A stretch of 64,000 nucleotides of DNA. Origin: Cordylochernes scorpioides (Eukaryota; Arthropoda; Arachnida; Pseudoscorpiones; Chernetidae). The notes under the pieces were generated by a model, which was not told the origin of the DNA, searched no databases, and worked only from the letters and a program-made list of their open reading frames with translations. Location: assembly GCA_030710605.1 (NCBI GenBank), contig CP092874.1, positions 16,704,062 to 16,768,061 on the forward strand, in the 5' to 3' direction. Positions 21,148 through 32,149 of the stretch are shown here, one piece after another (the stretch's first letter is position 1; every line of letters begins with the position of its first letter). Position numbers and translations under genes: made by a program.

Positions 21148-21353
21148 CTTTTTCCGTTTATCATTACTCTTCACAATTCATCCTTTCATACTTTATCCCT
21201 AAGGTTAGAAATAATCGTTTTTTCTCTTCAAAATAAATTTCGATTTTTCGTTCAAAAGAAACACATGCGGGATAGTTTTCAAATGTCGTTCTACAATTAT
21301 ATTCATATTGTTGTTCCTTATATAAAATGAAAGGATTTAAAAAGAACGAATGT

Positions 21354-21453
21354 NNNNNNNNNNNNNNNNNNNNNNNNNNNNNNNNNNNNNNNNNNNNNNN
21401 NNNNNNNNNNNNNNNNNNNNNNNNNNNNNNNNNNNNNNNNNNNNNNNNNNNNN
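21354..21453. other. Assembly gap of 100 N
   Basis: A run of exactly 100 N, the conventional length for a gap of unknown size. It falls inside a family of fold-back repeats and at the end of duplication copy A. Contiguity across it should not be assumed. Confidence 0.99.
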
Positions 21454-21587
21454 TCAAACGGAATGTCAATGTTGTGATGGCCTACCGCGGGGTGTTATTT
21501 CAGCAGAAGACGTTTAAAAAGAAGAAGAAATGTTGACACACGCGTCATAACCTATCAGCTCCCTCATGCAATCTCAGCCTCTTCAAT

Positions 21588-21908
21588 GAGTGATAGTAAA
21601 TCAAACAAAACTCTTAAAACTTCCAAGTGAAAAATGCAACACCTTTCGATCTTTGTTTTGTTAATATTCAGTATCACATTGACGTCTGAGGAAAATAAAA
21701 TAAGGTTTAACTCTGTAGCCGAGATGACAATATGCAAATACAATATGTGAGTGATAGTAAATCGAACAGAACTCTGGAAACTTCAAAGTGAAAAATGCAA
21801 CTCCTTTCGATCTTTGTTAATATTCAGTATCACATTGACGTCTGAGGAAAAGAAAATAAGGTTTAACTCTGTAGCCGAGGTGACAATATGCAAATGTAAT
21901 ATGCAAAT
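21588..21908. repeat. Tandem duplication of about 158 bp
   Basis: GTGATAGTAAATC...ATATGCAAAT is repeated at 21750-21900 with minor changes. Both units end in the octamer ATGCAAAT. No ORF of note. Confidence 0.85.
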
Positions 21909-22718
21909 GAATACGAGAACTGCACAAAATATCCTTTCTTCAATTTAACCATCACCAATAACAAAGGAAATAGAAACCACTACTTTACATATGTTGCACG
22001 CCTTCAAGAATCCATTAATCCTGATAAATCACGACTGTATGAAAGCTTGCCTTTTCAATAATAAAAATAGTTTCTTTGCAAATCTCGTTTCTCTCCGTTG
22101 ATTATGTATATTTAATTGCATATATATCCTTAAACTTTTCGAATATTTAATACATACAGGTCAATAATTTAGAAGGCATTATACTATTTACAAATTTTGA
22201 GTGGGAATCTACCATAACTACCATATTCAAAACATTCTTTAGAATCTTTTCGTTCCGAATTATCTATAGCCGATGTTTTTGACACTTTTTTTTGCGTCAT
22301 AACAAAGGAACCATTTAAAAAACAAAACAACAAAAAAGCACAAAGAAACACGATTAATAATCCACACAATATTTGCACCAATACAAGAATATGAAAAATA
22401 ACTATGATGCAAATTGTATGAAAGCATTGCGAGAATCAAATTTTTTCAGAGCAATTTATCTTTTATGAAAGAAGAGAACATGTTTGGAAATGGAAAAAAA
22501 AATAGACCAAAAAAATCCCAGAATACATACAATGCAAACACATAAACAAAAAATCAAAGAAAAAAATATTAAAATGCAAATATAGTCTTAGTACTATGCA
22601 AATCAAATTGTCATGGCGTTTCTTTATAAAAGCATTCAAAACATGCTTTGCAGAGTTACAAAAGATATATATAACTCAAAACCCAAAAGAAAAGAAAAAA
22701 AGATCATAATATGCAAAT
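21732..22718. promoter_or_regulatory. Cluster of seven ATGCAAAT octamers
   Basis: Exact ATGCAAAT occurs at 21732, 21888, 21901, 22407, 22574, 22596 and 22711, all in plus orientation. The octamer is the classical POU-domain binding site. Function here is speculative; two of the sites derive from the 158-bp tandem duplication. Confidence 0.25.
21980..22105. repeat. Left arm of a long gapped inverted repeat
   Basis: Pairs with 23122-23245 as reverse complement (for example ATCCATTAATCCTGATAAA against TTTATCAGGATTAATGGAT), about 110 bp with a few mismatches. The arms enclose about 1 kb. Confidence 0.85.
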
Positions 22719-23121
22719 ATTCTAAACGCAATGGGGCAAATCAGAATTTCACAGCGATTTCTTTCTAAACGCGTTTTAGAAACATGTTTAGCAATAAACG
22801 GAGCCTATCTAAGCAATTTCCAACGCCCAAGATTTCTATGGCTAATCGAGCAAGCAAGCCGGTTTAAGGTTTCTCAAGAGGGTGGAGTGGCGGTGAGGAA
22901 CAGGTTCCAGGGCCTCTGATGTGTCATGGGCACTCCAGCTGGATGGAGTAGTCCCTTATTGACATCTCTCGCCATGCCATCTACACCGCATTGTTATGGT
23001 AGCATCCCGCTCTAGATTTGTATAGTCTCATCTCTATTATTGTAGAATTGACCGGGTTGTTTGAAGTATTCGAAGAGTTGAGAGATATATCTGTAATTTA
23101 ATATATATGATAAACAAAGAG
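22106..23121. other. Interior of a gapped inverted repeat, no recognised gene
   Basis: Holds a 62-codon frame (22731-22919, MGQIRISQRFLSKRVLETCL) without a recognisable domain, and four of the seven ATGCAAAT octamers. It may be the core of a non-autonomous TIR element bounded by 21980 and 23245. Confidence 0.4.
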
Positions 23122-23245
23122 AGAGAAACGAGATTTGCAAAGAAATTATTTTTATTATTGAAAAGTCAAGCTTTCATACAGTCGTGCTTTATCAGGATTA
23201 ATGGATTCATGAAGGCGTGTAACATATGCAAAGTAGTAATTAATG
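23122..23245. repeat. Right arm of a long gapped inverted repeat
   Basis: Reverse complement of 21980-22105. Includes CATACAGTCGTGCTTTATCA. Confidence 0.85.
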
Positions 23246-23471
23246 ATATTTTTAAAAGTATAACTGCAGTAGGTTGGAAATAATTTCTAATCAACATTGA
23301 GCATGTTGGAATTGCTGAAATAGACTTCTGTTTATACTGATATTGTCTTCGGAGAATTAGATTCAAGAATTTGACCCTATGTTATGGAAATGGCAACACA
23401 TGTAATATATTGTGATCTGGTGATCTGTTGCATTTTCGTGCTGAAATATTAAACTGATATTAGCATTGTGG

Positions 23472-24150
23472 ATATCCACTCATGGACAAAACTTAAGGAA
23501 GTTGTACCTTTTAGTATGTATATCGGGATTCAGACAATAACTCGGAAAGATATTACAGTGACCTTTATTGAAGACACACGATATAACCAAGTGTATATAC
23601 ACTCCTGGACAAAACTTAAGGAAGTTGTACCTTTTAGCATGTATATCTGGATTCTGACAATAACTCTGAAAGATATTACAGTAACCTTTATTGAAGACAC
23701 ACGAGATAACCAAGTGTATATACACTCATGGACAAAACTTAAGGAAGTTGTAACTTTTAGCATGTATATCTGGATTCAGACAATAACTCTGAAAGATATT
23801 ACAGTAACCTTTATTGAAGACGCACGAGATAACCAAGTGTATATACACTCATGGACAAAACTTAAGGAAGTTGTACCTTTTAGCATGTATATCGGGATTC
23901 TGACAATAACTCTGAAAGATATTACAGTAACCTTTATTGAAGACGCACGAGATAACCAAGTGTATATACACTCATGGACAAAACTTAAGGAAGTTGTACC
24001 TTTTAGCATGTATATCGGGATTCTGACAATAACTCTGAAAGATATTACAGTGTCATTTATTGAAGACACACGAGATAACCAAGTATGAACAAAATTGACT
24101 CTGTCTGGCGACATCAAAGACTTTCCAATTTTTAAAGTTTTGTATATATT
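23472..24150 (+). mobile_element. 123-bp TIR-satellite element, five units
   Basis: Five regular units beginning TATCCACTCATGGACAAAAC, then a shortened foot (GACATCAAAGACTTTCCAAT) and a decayed right end. All units keep the 41-codon frame, which gives mirror-image ORFs on both strands. Confidence 0.9.
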
Positions 24151-24301
24151 ACCAACACATAAATACAATTTTCAAGAATTTATTTAATGTATTTACCCCT
24201 TTTGCTTATGTAAATAATTCTTTAGTTTCTTGTTTTATATATATTTTTAGATATCGTTTTGAAAATAGAGCAATCCATAAATAAATCTTTAATTAAAAAG
24301 G

Positions 24302-24508
24302 CATATATTGGATCAAAATATCATTTATTTAACCAATATTTCAGTTGGGGCTGAACTCCAACCTTTATCAAGGTGTTATATTGACGTTATGTGGCGCTGA
24401 GTTTGTTGTTGACACACATTAAATATGTTATAATACCTTGATAAAGGTTGGCGTTCAGCCAACTGAAATATTGTTAAAAAAATAAATGATATTTTGATCC
24501 AATATATG
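24302..24508. mobile_element. Hairpin MITE with about 65-bp arms
   Basis: CATATATTGGATCAAAATAT and its reverse complement bound a 207-bp element. Inside each arm is a TTGATAA, stem, GAAAT arrangement (CCTTGATAAAGGTTGGCGTT, CAGCCAACTGAAATATTG) that echoes a hammerhead core with key bases changed. Confidence 0.8.
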
Positions 24509-24655
24509 GTCACTAGGTGGACGCTTTTCAGTTTGCCAAAGCTGGTGTTGTGGCTTTGTCACCGACCTGAGGTCGCTAGTTTGCGGTGACGGTCAATAGA
24601 TGGCGTCTAGTTTGACGTCTATTTTGACGGGAGAGGCGACCTTTGTTTCTTTATA
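24509..24655 (-). mobile_element. Partial TIR element of the hammerhead family B
   Basis: Matches the outer part of 15311-15661 (GTGGCTTTGTCACCGACCTG, GACGGGAGAGGCGACCTTTG). Its left end is GTC|ACTAGG, coinciding with the hammerhead cleavage position in the complete copy. Confidence 0.6.
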
Positions 24656-25177
24656 TATATATATATATATATTCCGAAAACGACACTTATGCAACCATCA
24701 TTTAAGGAGAGTTAGGTAAGAAATATCACAAGTAACGATAAATAGGTTAATAAATCCAAAGAACACTTTATACCCACATAAACACACCTCAACAACAGAT
24801 CTTGTATAAAAAATAAACCCGACTGATGGCCAGTTTTCACTTTTAATAAATGCCTGCAATTGCACAGAATAAAAAGTTTATAATACAATATAATGCGACT
24901 TATGATTGTAGAACGACATGTTTGACAAGTTTTACCGCAAATGTTTCTTTTGAACGAAAAATCGTAATTTATTTTAAGGAGAAAAAGTTTGTGTTTTTAA
25001 CACGCGGGTTTATAAGATTAGAGAGGGTATAATAGATTATATATATTTGTATGTCGGTATTATAATTAAAACATAATATTATATGTTCCTTCAGATCAAC
25101 ACTTATTGACCTTATATATTCATTTATTTCTCGGGGAACCTTTTTGACAAATTTTTGGTCGTTGAGGTACAGCTTGC

Positions 25178-25219
25178 ACAACGCTGTCGAGGGCCAACAG
25201 CCCGAAACGCGTACGTGGT
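25178..25219 (+). ncRNA. Degenerate hammerhead motif, family A
   Basis: Stem II GGGC-CAACA-GCCC and the GAAACGCG segment are intact. The core reads CTGTCGA (a substitution at the invariant A) and stem I keeps about three pairs. The triplet is GTA. It shares flanking sequence with the 1838 copy but is probably inactive. Confidence 0.5.
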
Positions 25220-25402
25220 TAGATTTTTCTTGATTTATAAAGAAAATTGGTTGATTCACAATATTATGGAACAAAAAAATGAACGTTAATGTTGATTTTA
25301 TTCCGCTAGATGGCGCTCTGTTATCTAAAAGGTTCATATGAGAGATCAGGATATGCATATTTTATTTTTAATATTACCACCTGACCTCTTTCTCCTCTAA
25401 TA

Positions 25403-26216
25403 TATATACACTTATGGGAAAAAATTTAAGAAAGTGGAAGGTCTTTGATATCGACGGTTTTCTGTTTTTTTTTTTTTTTTTGAAGGAGACATAGGCAATT
25501 TTTTCATACTTGGTTATCTCGTGTGTCTTCAATAAAGGTCACTGTAATATCTTTCAGAGTTAATGTCTGAATCCCGATATACATGCTAAAAGATACAACT
25601 TCCTTAATTTTTGTCCATGAGTGTATATACACTTGGTTATATCGTGTGTCTTCAATAAAGGTCACTGTAATATCTTTCACAGTTATTGCCCCGATATACA
25701 TGCTAAACGGTACAACTTCCTTAAGTTTTGTTCATGAGTGTATATACACTTGGTTATCTCGTGTGTCTTCAATAAAGGTCACTGTAATATATTTCAGAGT
25801 TATTGTTCCGATATACATGGTAAAAGATACAACTGCCTTAAGTTTTGTTCATGAGTGTATATACACTTGGTTATCTCGTGTGTCTTCAATAAAGGTCACT
25901 GTAATATCTTTCACAGTTATTTCCCCGATATACATGCTAAACGGTACATCTTCTTTAAGTTTTGTCCATGAATGTATATACACTTGGTTATCTCGTGTGT
26001 CTTCAATAAAGGTCACTGTAATATATTTCAGAGTTATTGTCCCGATATACATGCTAAAAGGTACAACTTCCTTAAGTTTTGTCCATGAATGTATATACAC
26101 TTGGTTATCTCGTGTGTCTTCAATAAAGGTCACTGTAATTTCTTTCAGAGTTATTGTCTGAATCCCGATATACATGCTAAGACGTACAACTTCCTTAAGT
26201 TTTGTCCATGAATGTA
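25403..26216 (-). mobile_element. 123-bp TIR-satellite element, about six units, minus orientation
   Basis: The foot is on the left (CTTTGATATCGACGG, oligo-T) and units extend right, ending GTCCATGAATGTA. Units are mostly of the 117-bp class that lacks the IQ codons (IGTITL in place of IGIQTITL). Confidence 0.9.
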
Positions 26217-26589
26217 GATGTGCCGTAGGTAGGGAAAGGTTGTGGATTAATGATTTCAAAGTATCGCTGAGTCATCCATACACAAAAAGCCATTAGATAT
26301 ATATTTAAAGGTTTTTATTGTTGTTTATTTATGGGGGTTGATGTATTAAGTCACTGTGTGTATGACCTTGGCAGGGAACACAATCTGTAATGAACATGCA
26401 ACCCGGATTGTGCGCCAATACAAGGTTGTTACTACACCCTCTCTCTTGATGGTGGCTCTATCAATTAAGTCAAGGTACCAGACATGATATCCATGGTGGG
26501 TGTGACAGCTTGTACTGTAAGTACACCACATGTCTACACATGTAGTACCAGGCCATGATAATCGGCCGTTCGAATGCACCATAACCCCC
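26217..26589. other. Repeat mosaic, no gene seen
   Basis: Contains a rearranged piece of SINE family 1 (about 26465-26560, ACACCACATGTCTACACATG) and unassigned sequence. Confidence 0.4.
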
Positions 26590-26720
26590 AACTGTCTTCA
26601 TAGTCCGGAGGTGTTAAGTGACGGGCCCCAGTGGTCGCCTCTTGGAATGTCTCTGGTGTCAAGTGACCGGACTTTACCCTCCCGTCTCTATCTGGGATGT
26701 CTATAGGTTGGCTTTATTTG
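26590..26720 (+). repeat. Dispersed repeat related to 6808-6950
   Basis: Inverted counterpart of 6808-6950. Contains GGAGGTGTTAAGTGACGGGC and GTGACCGGACTTTACCCTCC. Non-coding, family unknown. Confidence 0.5.
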
Positions 26721-26999
26721 TTGCATACAATGTATATGTAAAAGGGGAGGTTTTTATACTACACACACACATACATATATTCCTTTTATATTTCATCGCA
26801 GTAAGGACAGTAGAAGTTTGATTTATTTGTAAAAAGAAACATTTGCGTTTTGGTGTTTTCATTTGAAATATATAGATGGTGCGTTATTGGTATGTATTAA
26901 TACATATATTCCTATTGTTTTTTAAATAGAGTAATCCAATTTTTTTTAAATATTCAGGTAATAAAAAGACATATATTGGATTGAATAAACATATTGAGG

Positions 27000-27125
27000 C
27001 TACCTACACCAACCACTGTACGTCTAGTATACGGTCGTACTAAATATGCTACCGTACTCCCCAGTCTGTCTATTCTCCACCGTCCATTGATGACGTTTCA
27101 GTAGCATTATCAATACCAGTTAGGT
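27000..27125 (-). repeat. Inverted copy of the 1428-1555 sequence
   Basis: GTACGTCTAGTATACGGTCG and CATTGATGACGTTTCAGTAG are reverse complements of landmarks at 1428-1555 and 28868-29000. It lies just outside the start of copy B. Confidence 0.75.
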
Positions 27126-27541
27126 TTTAAGATTATTTATTGAATCCAAGATGTGCCCTTTATGAACAAATAAATATTTGTATTTAATTCAATATATACC
27201 TTTTTATTACCTAAAATCCTATATACAATGGAAACTCTCTATAACGCGAATTTCTTCACAGAAAAACATTTTTTTTCGGGGTTTACCATTTCTTCACTTC
27301 TTATCCCCGTACACTTTCTGTAACGAAGTTAATCTCGTAAAGATAGACGTTGCCTGGCCGGTATTCATAGTTCTTCAAATTAAAGATACTTCAGCCAGTA
27401 AATCTTTTTATTGTCTCAACGTTTCGACAAAAATCTTTTGTTCTCGTCAAGAGCGAACAAAAATTAAAACATTTGGCAAAGCGAAAAAATAGTACAAATG
27501 TGATATTGTACTGGGATAAGGTGCATAAATTATTAAAAAAT

Positions 27542-27709
27542 GGCATCTCCTTATCGTGCAAATGAAAGTTGCTGATGGCTTGTGTCATCTATCGGTCAAT
27601 TATATTGGCCAATTCTTGAATAATTGAAAATCAGCTAGAATAGTTGATATTTATTCTGATAGATGGCACAAGCCATCAGTAACTTTCAGTTGCACGATAA
27701 GGAGATGCC
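27542..27709. mobile_element. Hairpin MITE (copy B)
   Basis: Counterpart of 296-463, with both inverted ends intact. Confidence 0.8.
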
Positions 27710-28039
27710 TTTTTTTCATAATTTGGCAAAGCGTTAAAGATATATTGACCGAAGTATCTTTAATTTGAAGACGTCAATCTCGTTAATTTATCAAGAAAGG
27801 TTTAAGCGTAGAGAGATCGCCGTGTATATAGACAGTCTTAAACCTAACATCTAACAGTCAAAAATATTTTTTCGCTGAAAGTAATGGCGGACATCCACTG
27901 GAAACTCCTTAGATCGCGTACCAAAGGTTGTCATTCAATGATCAGATTTTTAAGAAAAACAGTTTAAATGAATAAAAAGAAACTCATTGTAAGAAAATAT
28001 CTTGTAATTTTAAAACGTGTTTCACAATTTTATCATGAA

Positions 28040-28727
28040 CTAGCGGACGTACCCGGCTTCGCCCGGGTTTTACCCGAGTAAAGGTTTGTATAACGAATCT
28101 CTCGATAAAGTGAACATTTTTTCCCGGTCCCTTGAAAAATACTCGATAAGTTGAATAAAATCAATATTAATTGGTTCCCTCGGTAATTGGAAGTTAAAGG
28201 AATAGTATCTTGCCTTGGAATTGTATCATTATTCTTGTATGGATGTACCCGGCTTCGCCCGGGTTTTACCCGAGTAAAGGTTTGTATAACGAATCTCTCG
28301 ATAAAGTGAACATTTTTTCCCGGTCCCTTGAAAAATACTCGATAAGTTGAATAAAATCAATATTAATTGGTTCCCTCGGTAATTGGAAGTTAAAGGAATA
28401 GTATCTTGCCTTGGAATTGTATCATTATTCTTGTCTCAAATAAATTGCCGTGTCATCCTGAATTTTGTCTTTCCTAATTTTCTACATTACAAAATCATCG
28501 TATCATCATGATAATATTTAGAGCAGATTGTTGAATTATAACAGATAAATTAGAATATTTATCTTGATTATTTTAAAGCGAAAAGTTATTTCAAAAATTT
28601 TATTTTTTAGAAACCTTCCCAGTACTATACTAAATAACTTCCCAAAGTTTCATGGCGTTCCAATGAGTGGTTTGGTCAGGCATAAAGGACAAACACACAT
28701 ACATTCATTCATTTTTATATAAATAGA
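28040..28727 (-). mobile_element. Non-autonomous Helitron with a duplicated 3' end
   Basis: Counterpart of 798-1291 in copy B. Its hairpin-bearing terminal region is tandemly duplicated with a 196-bp offset: the hairpin occurs at about 28051 and again at 28247. The inner copy has GTATGGATGTACCC instead of CTAGCGGACGTACCC, so only the outer copy keeps the CTAG end. Confidence 0.8.
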
Positions 28728-28891
28728 TAGAGAGAGATGACTGTTGTATCGGTCGGTAGCCACACTACTGACATACAAAAATGACATCTTGGAAGCTAGC
28801 CAATCATAACACTCGCCGGAGTCGGTCAAGTGGTCAACTCTTGGGAATGTAATCCGACACCCAGTAAAAAACCTAACTGGTATTGATAATG

Positions 28892-29173
28892 TTACTGAAA
28901 CGTCATCAATGGACTGTGGCGAATAGACAGACTGGGGAAAACAGTAACATATTTAGTACGACCGTATACTAGACGTACAGTGGTTGGTGTAGGTAGCCTA
29001 GATTGGGGATTATCTGTGTTGTTCTTTGACTGCCCTAGACGAGGTGCGGATTTTGTTTCTATCTTGGGTTGTTGACACTTTGGATCGAGGTGGTATGTTT
29101 GTGTGGTGTTAGTGGCTTCTCTGCCATCTCTTTGGTTCTCTGGTTCAATAGACAATTTTGGCAATTTAAACAA
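28892..29173 (-). pseudogene. Unrecognised short frame, copy B version
   Basis: A 93-codon version of the frame at 1533-1733, with a longer C-terminus ending in TKYVTVFPSLSIRHSPLMTF. The extra length comes from a small indel relative to copy A. No catalytic motif is visible. Confidence 0.25.
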
Positions 29174-29277
29174 CTTTATTGATTCTTCTAATCAATTTTT
29201 ACAAAGGTGGAACAAATATATAATAAGATAGTAAATGAAGGGTATATAAAGTATAGAGGGCAGTGGTTACAGCCTAC

Positions 29278-29319
29278 TTCACGCTGACGAGCGCCAACAG
29301 CACGAAACGCGTTCGTGGA
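29278..29319 (+). ncRNA. Hammerhead ribozyme motif, family A (copy B)
   Basis: Same layout as 1838-1879. Stem II has one mismatch (GCGC with GCAC), and stem I is TTCACG with CGTGGA including a G-T wobble. Core CTGACGA and GAAA are intact and the predicted cleavage is after position 29313. Confidence 0.6.
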
Positions 29320-30214
29320 TGTCTTTTCTTGATTTATCAAGAAATTGGGTTGGCCAAATATCACGGAGCAAGCTAAATAAACGTTTAATTTATTTTTTGC
29401 TCTACTAGATGGCTCTCTGCCATCTAAAAAGCACATGTGCTCGTGGTCAGGAGATGCCTTCTTTATTTTTAATAGTTGTGTATGTGTACAAATTTCTTCA
29501 GTAAGGAAGGTTTCCCCACCTTGAGAGAGTCTTCCTCCAGACAAGGTCTTCACTCCTCAGTTCGACGCCGAGAAAGTACCTGGTTCAATAAATGGTAGCG
29601 TTGTATTCATAGGAATCATTTAAGATTTTGGTTCGATCAGATTGGAAGGAGGCTGTTGATGGTCTGTGTGAATCTGATGATACTGTAGTAGCTGTGGTTC
29701 TGATAGTGTTGATTTTATTTCTATGACCCATTAGTGAAGGTCTAGCTGCGTATGGCAATCTATCATTATCTATCATTCACGTTTTGTTCTTCTATCTGAT
29801 TTGCACAGTCAGTTAGCATGTAGCGATCTATCGGTCGCCTACATGTCACCAACTTTATATACAGTACTGTCCTAAAAGAACAACTTACTCTCCAATATCC
29901 CCAGAAACCTACTTTCCCAGTCACATAACCAGCACAATCACCCCAATTTCTGTCGGCGTTTTCAAGCGGAAGAACATATGTGTATTCTTCAAGAGAAGAA
30001 GTGTGACCTGAGGAAGGTGAGTGAACTGAAGAGAGGAAGTGGGCCAAGATTGCTTGCACAAGTCAAATATTTAGACTGCCCCCGAGCTTTAGACCCGGGG
30101 GGAGCTTTCCGTCAGATCTGGGTCATAATTACCCACTGCTAAAAATACAACACCACCCCTCGTGTGGGGGATATCTTTGACATGGGGGGTAGGATACATT
30201 CTTTGGAATACTTA

Positions 30215-31665
30215 GGCCGTATCTACTTACTTATCCTGAGGTAACCAGGCCGTGTCTTCTTACTTATCCCGAGGTAACCAGGCCGTGTCTTCTTACTTAT
30301 CCCGAGGTAACCTGGCCGTGTCTTCTTACTTATCCCGAAGTAACCAGGCCGTGTCTTCTTACTTATCTCGAGGTAACCTGGACGTAGCTTCTTACTTATC
30401 CCAAGGTAACCAGGCCGTGTCTTCTTACTTATCCCAAGGTAACCAGGCTGTGTGTCTTCTTACTTATCCCGAGGTAACCTGACCCTGTCTTCTTACTTAT
30501 CCCGAGGTAACCAGGCCGTGTCTTCTTACTTATCCTGAGGTAACCAGGCCGTGTCTTCTTACTTATCCCGAGGTAACCAGGCCGTGTCTTCTTACTTATC
30601 CCGAAGTAACCAGGCCGTGTCTTCTTACTTATCCCGAGGTAACCTGGCCGTGTCTTCTTACTTATCCCAAGGTAACCATGCTGTGTGTCTTCTTACTTAT
30701 CCCGAGGTAACCTGACCCTGTCTTCTTACTTATCCCGAGGTAACCTGACCCTGTCTTCTTACTTATCCTGAGGTAACCAGGCCGTGTCTTCTTACTTATC
30801 CTGAGGTAACCAGGCCGTGTCTTCTTACTTATCCCAAGGTAACCATGCTGTGTGTCTTCTTACTTATCCCGAGGTAACCTGACCCTGTCTTCTTACTTAT
30901 CCCGAGGTAACCTGACCCTGTCTTCTTACTTATCCTGAGGTAACCAGGCCGTGTCTTCTTACTTATCCTGAGGTAACCAGGCCGTGTCTTCTTACTTATC
31001 CCAAGGTAACCATGCTGTGTGTCTTCTTACTTATCCCGAGGTAACCTGACCCTGTCTTCTTACTTATCCCGAGGTAACCTGACCCTGTCTTCTTACTTAT
31101 CCTGAGGTAACCAGGCCGTGTCTTCTTACTTATCCTGAGGTAACCAGGCCGTGTCTTCTTACTTATCCTGAGGTAACCAGGCCGTGTCTTCTTACTTATC
31201 CCGAGGTAACCAGGCCGTGTCTTCTTACTTATCCCGAAGTAACCAGGCCGTGTCTTCTTACTTATCCCGAGGTAACCTGGCCGTGTCTTCTTACTTATAC
31301 CGAGGTAACCAGGCCGTGTCTTCTTACTTATCCCGAAGTAACCTGGCCGTGTCTTCTTACTTATCCCGAGGTAACCAGGCTGTGTGTCTTCTTACTTATC
31401 CCGAGGTAACCTGGACGTGTCTTCTTACTTATCCCGAGGTAACCTGGCCGTGTGTCTTCTTACTTATCCCGAGGTAACCAGGCTGTGTCTTCTTACTTAT
31501 CCCGAGGTAACCTGGACGTGTCTTCTTACTTATCCCGAGGTAACCTGGACGTGTCTTCTTACTTATCCTGAGGTAACCAAACCGTGTCTTTTTACTTATC
31601 CTGAAGTAACCGGGCCGTGTCTTCTTTCTTATCCCGAGGTGAACAGACTGTGTCTTCTTACTTAT
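30215..31665. repeat. 33-bp minisatellite array, copy B, with higher-order repeats
   Basis: About 44 units of the same 33-bp monomer. Several units carry an extra GT (GTGTGTCTTC, 35 bp). Between about 30674 and 31100 a block of four 33-bp units plus one 35-bp unit recurs three times with a 167-bp period (diagnostic AACCATGCTG at 30674, 30841 and 31008). Copy A lacks this higher-order repeat. Confidence 0.95.
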
Positions 31666-32149
31666 ATACAAATAATCAAATATTTTAATTAATTCAAACT
31701 TTATAAATAAAAAGACTTGTTTTTTTTTCTTTTTATCATGGAATCAATCCATCCCTGTCGCACACCAACAGCCATCACTAGGTACAGTGATAGTAAAACT
31801 AGTATAAATATAAACCAACCGATTCAATAAATGAATCACCCCCTAGGTTACGACACGTGTCGAGGACAGTTAATGCGTCTTTGTTAATTTTCCAGAAAGA
31901 TTAAAAATGTTCTCGTTTTTTAATGGAAGATAAAAAAAAGTCTCCGGGCAGATAACTGGCTATCTTTGGGTCCAAAAATTCTTAGATAAGAAAGGTTTCT
32001 CATCCTTACTCTCAAAGTCTATCACAGAGATAGGCAAACTCCCTGCACACTTCTATCGGACGTAGGTTTCTCTCACTTGAAGGAAGACCTGCACTTATCT
32101 GGCTAGAAGAGGTCGACAAAACTACTGGAAGGTCACAAGATAAGATGAG

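Larger units (their letters stand above)
1..21353. repeat. Segmental duplication, copy A
   Basis: This block is repeated in the same order and orientation at 27250-46656. Matching landmarks include 1/27250, the Helitron end at 798/28040, the 33-bp minisatellite at 2882/30215, the hammerhead motif at 15449/41630 and the tRNA-like sequence at 21073/46371. Aligned stretches differ by scattered substitutions and small indels, by eye a few percent. Copy A begins before the window and stops at an assembly gap. Large differences from B are the U6 pseudogene, a solo LTR at 7706-7891, the segment 6376-7100, a gypsy fragment at 9313-10004, 11610-12055 and 17050-18940. It could be a true paralogous duplication or two haplotypes placed in tandem by the assembler. 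Confidence 0.9.
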
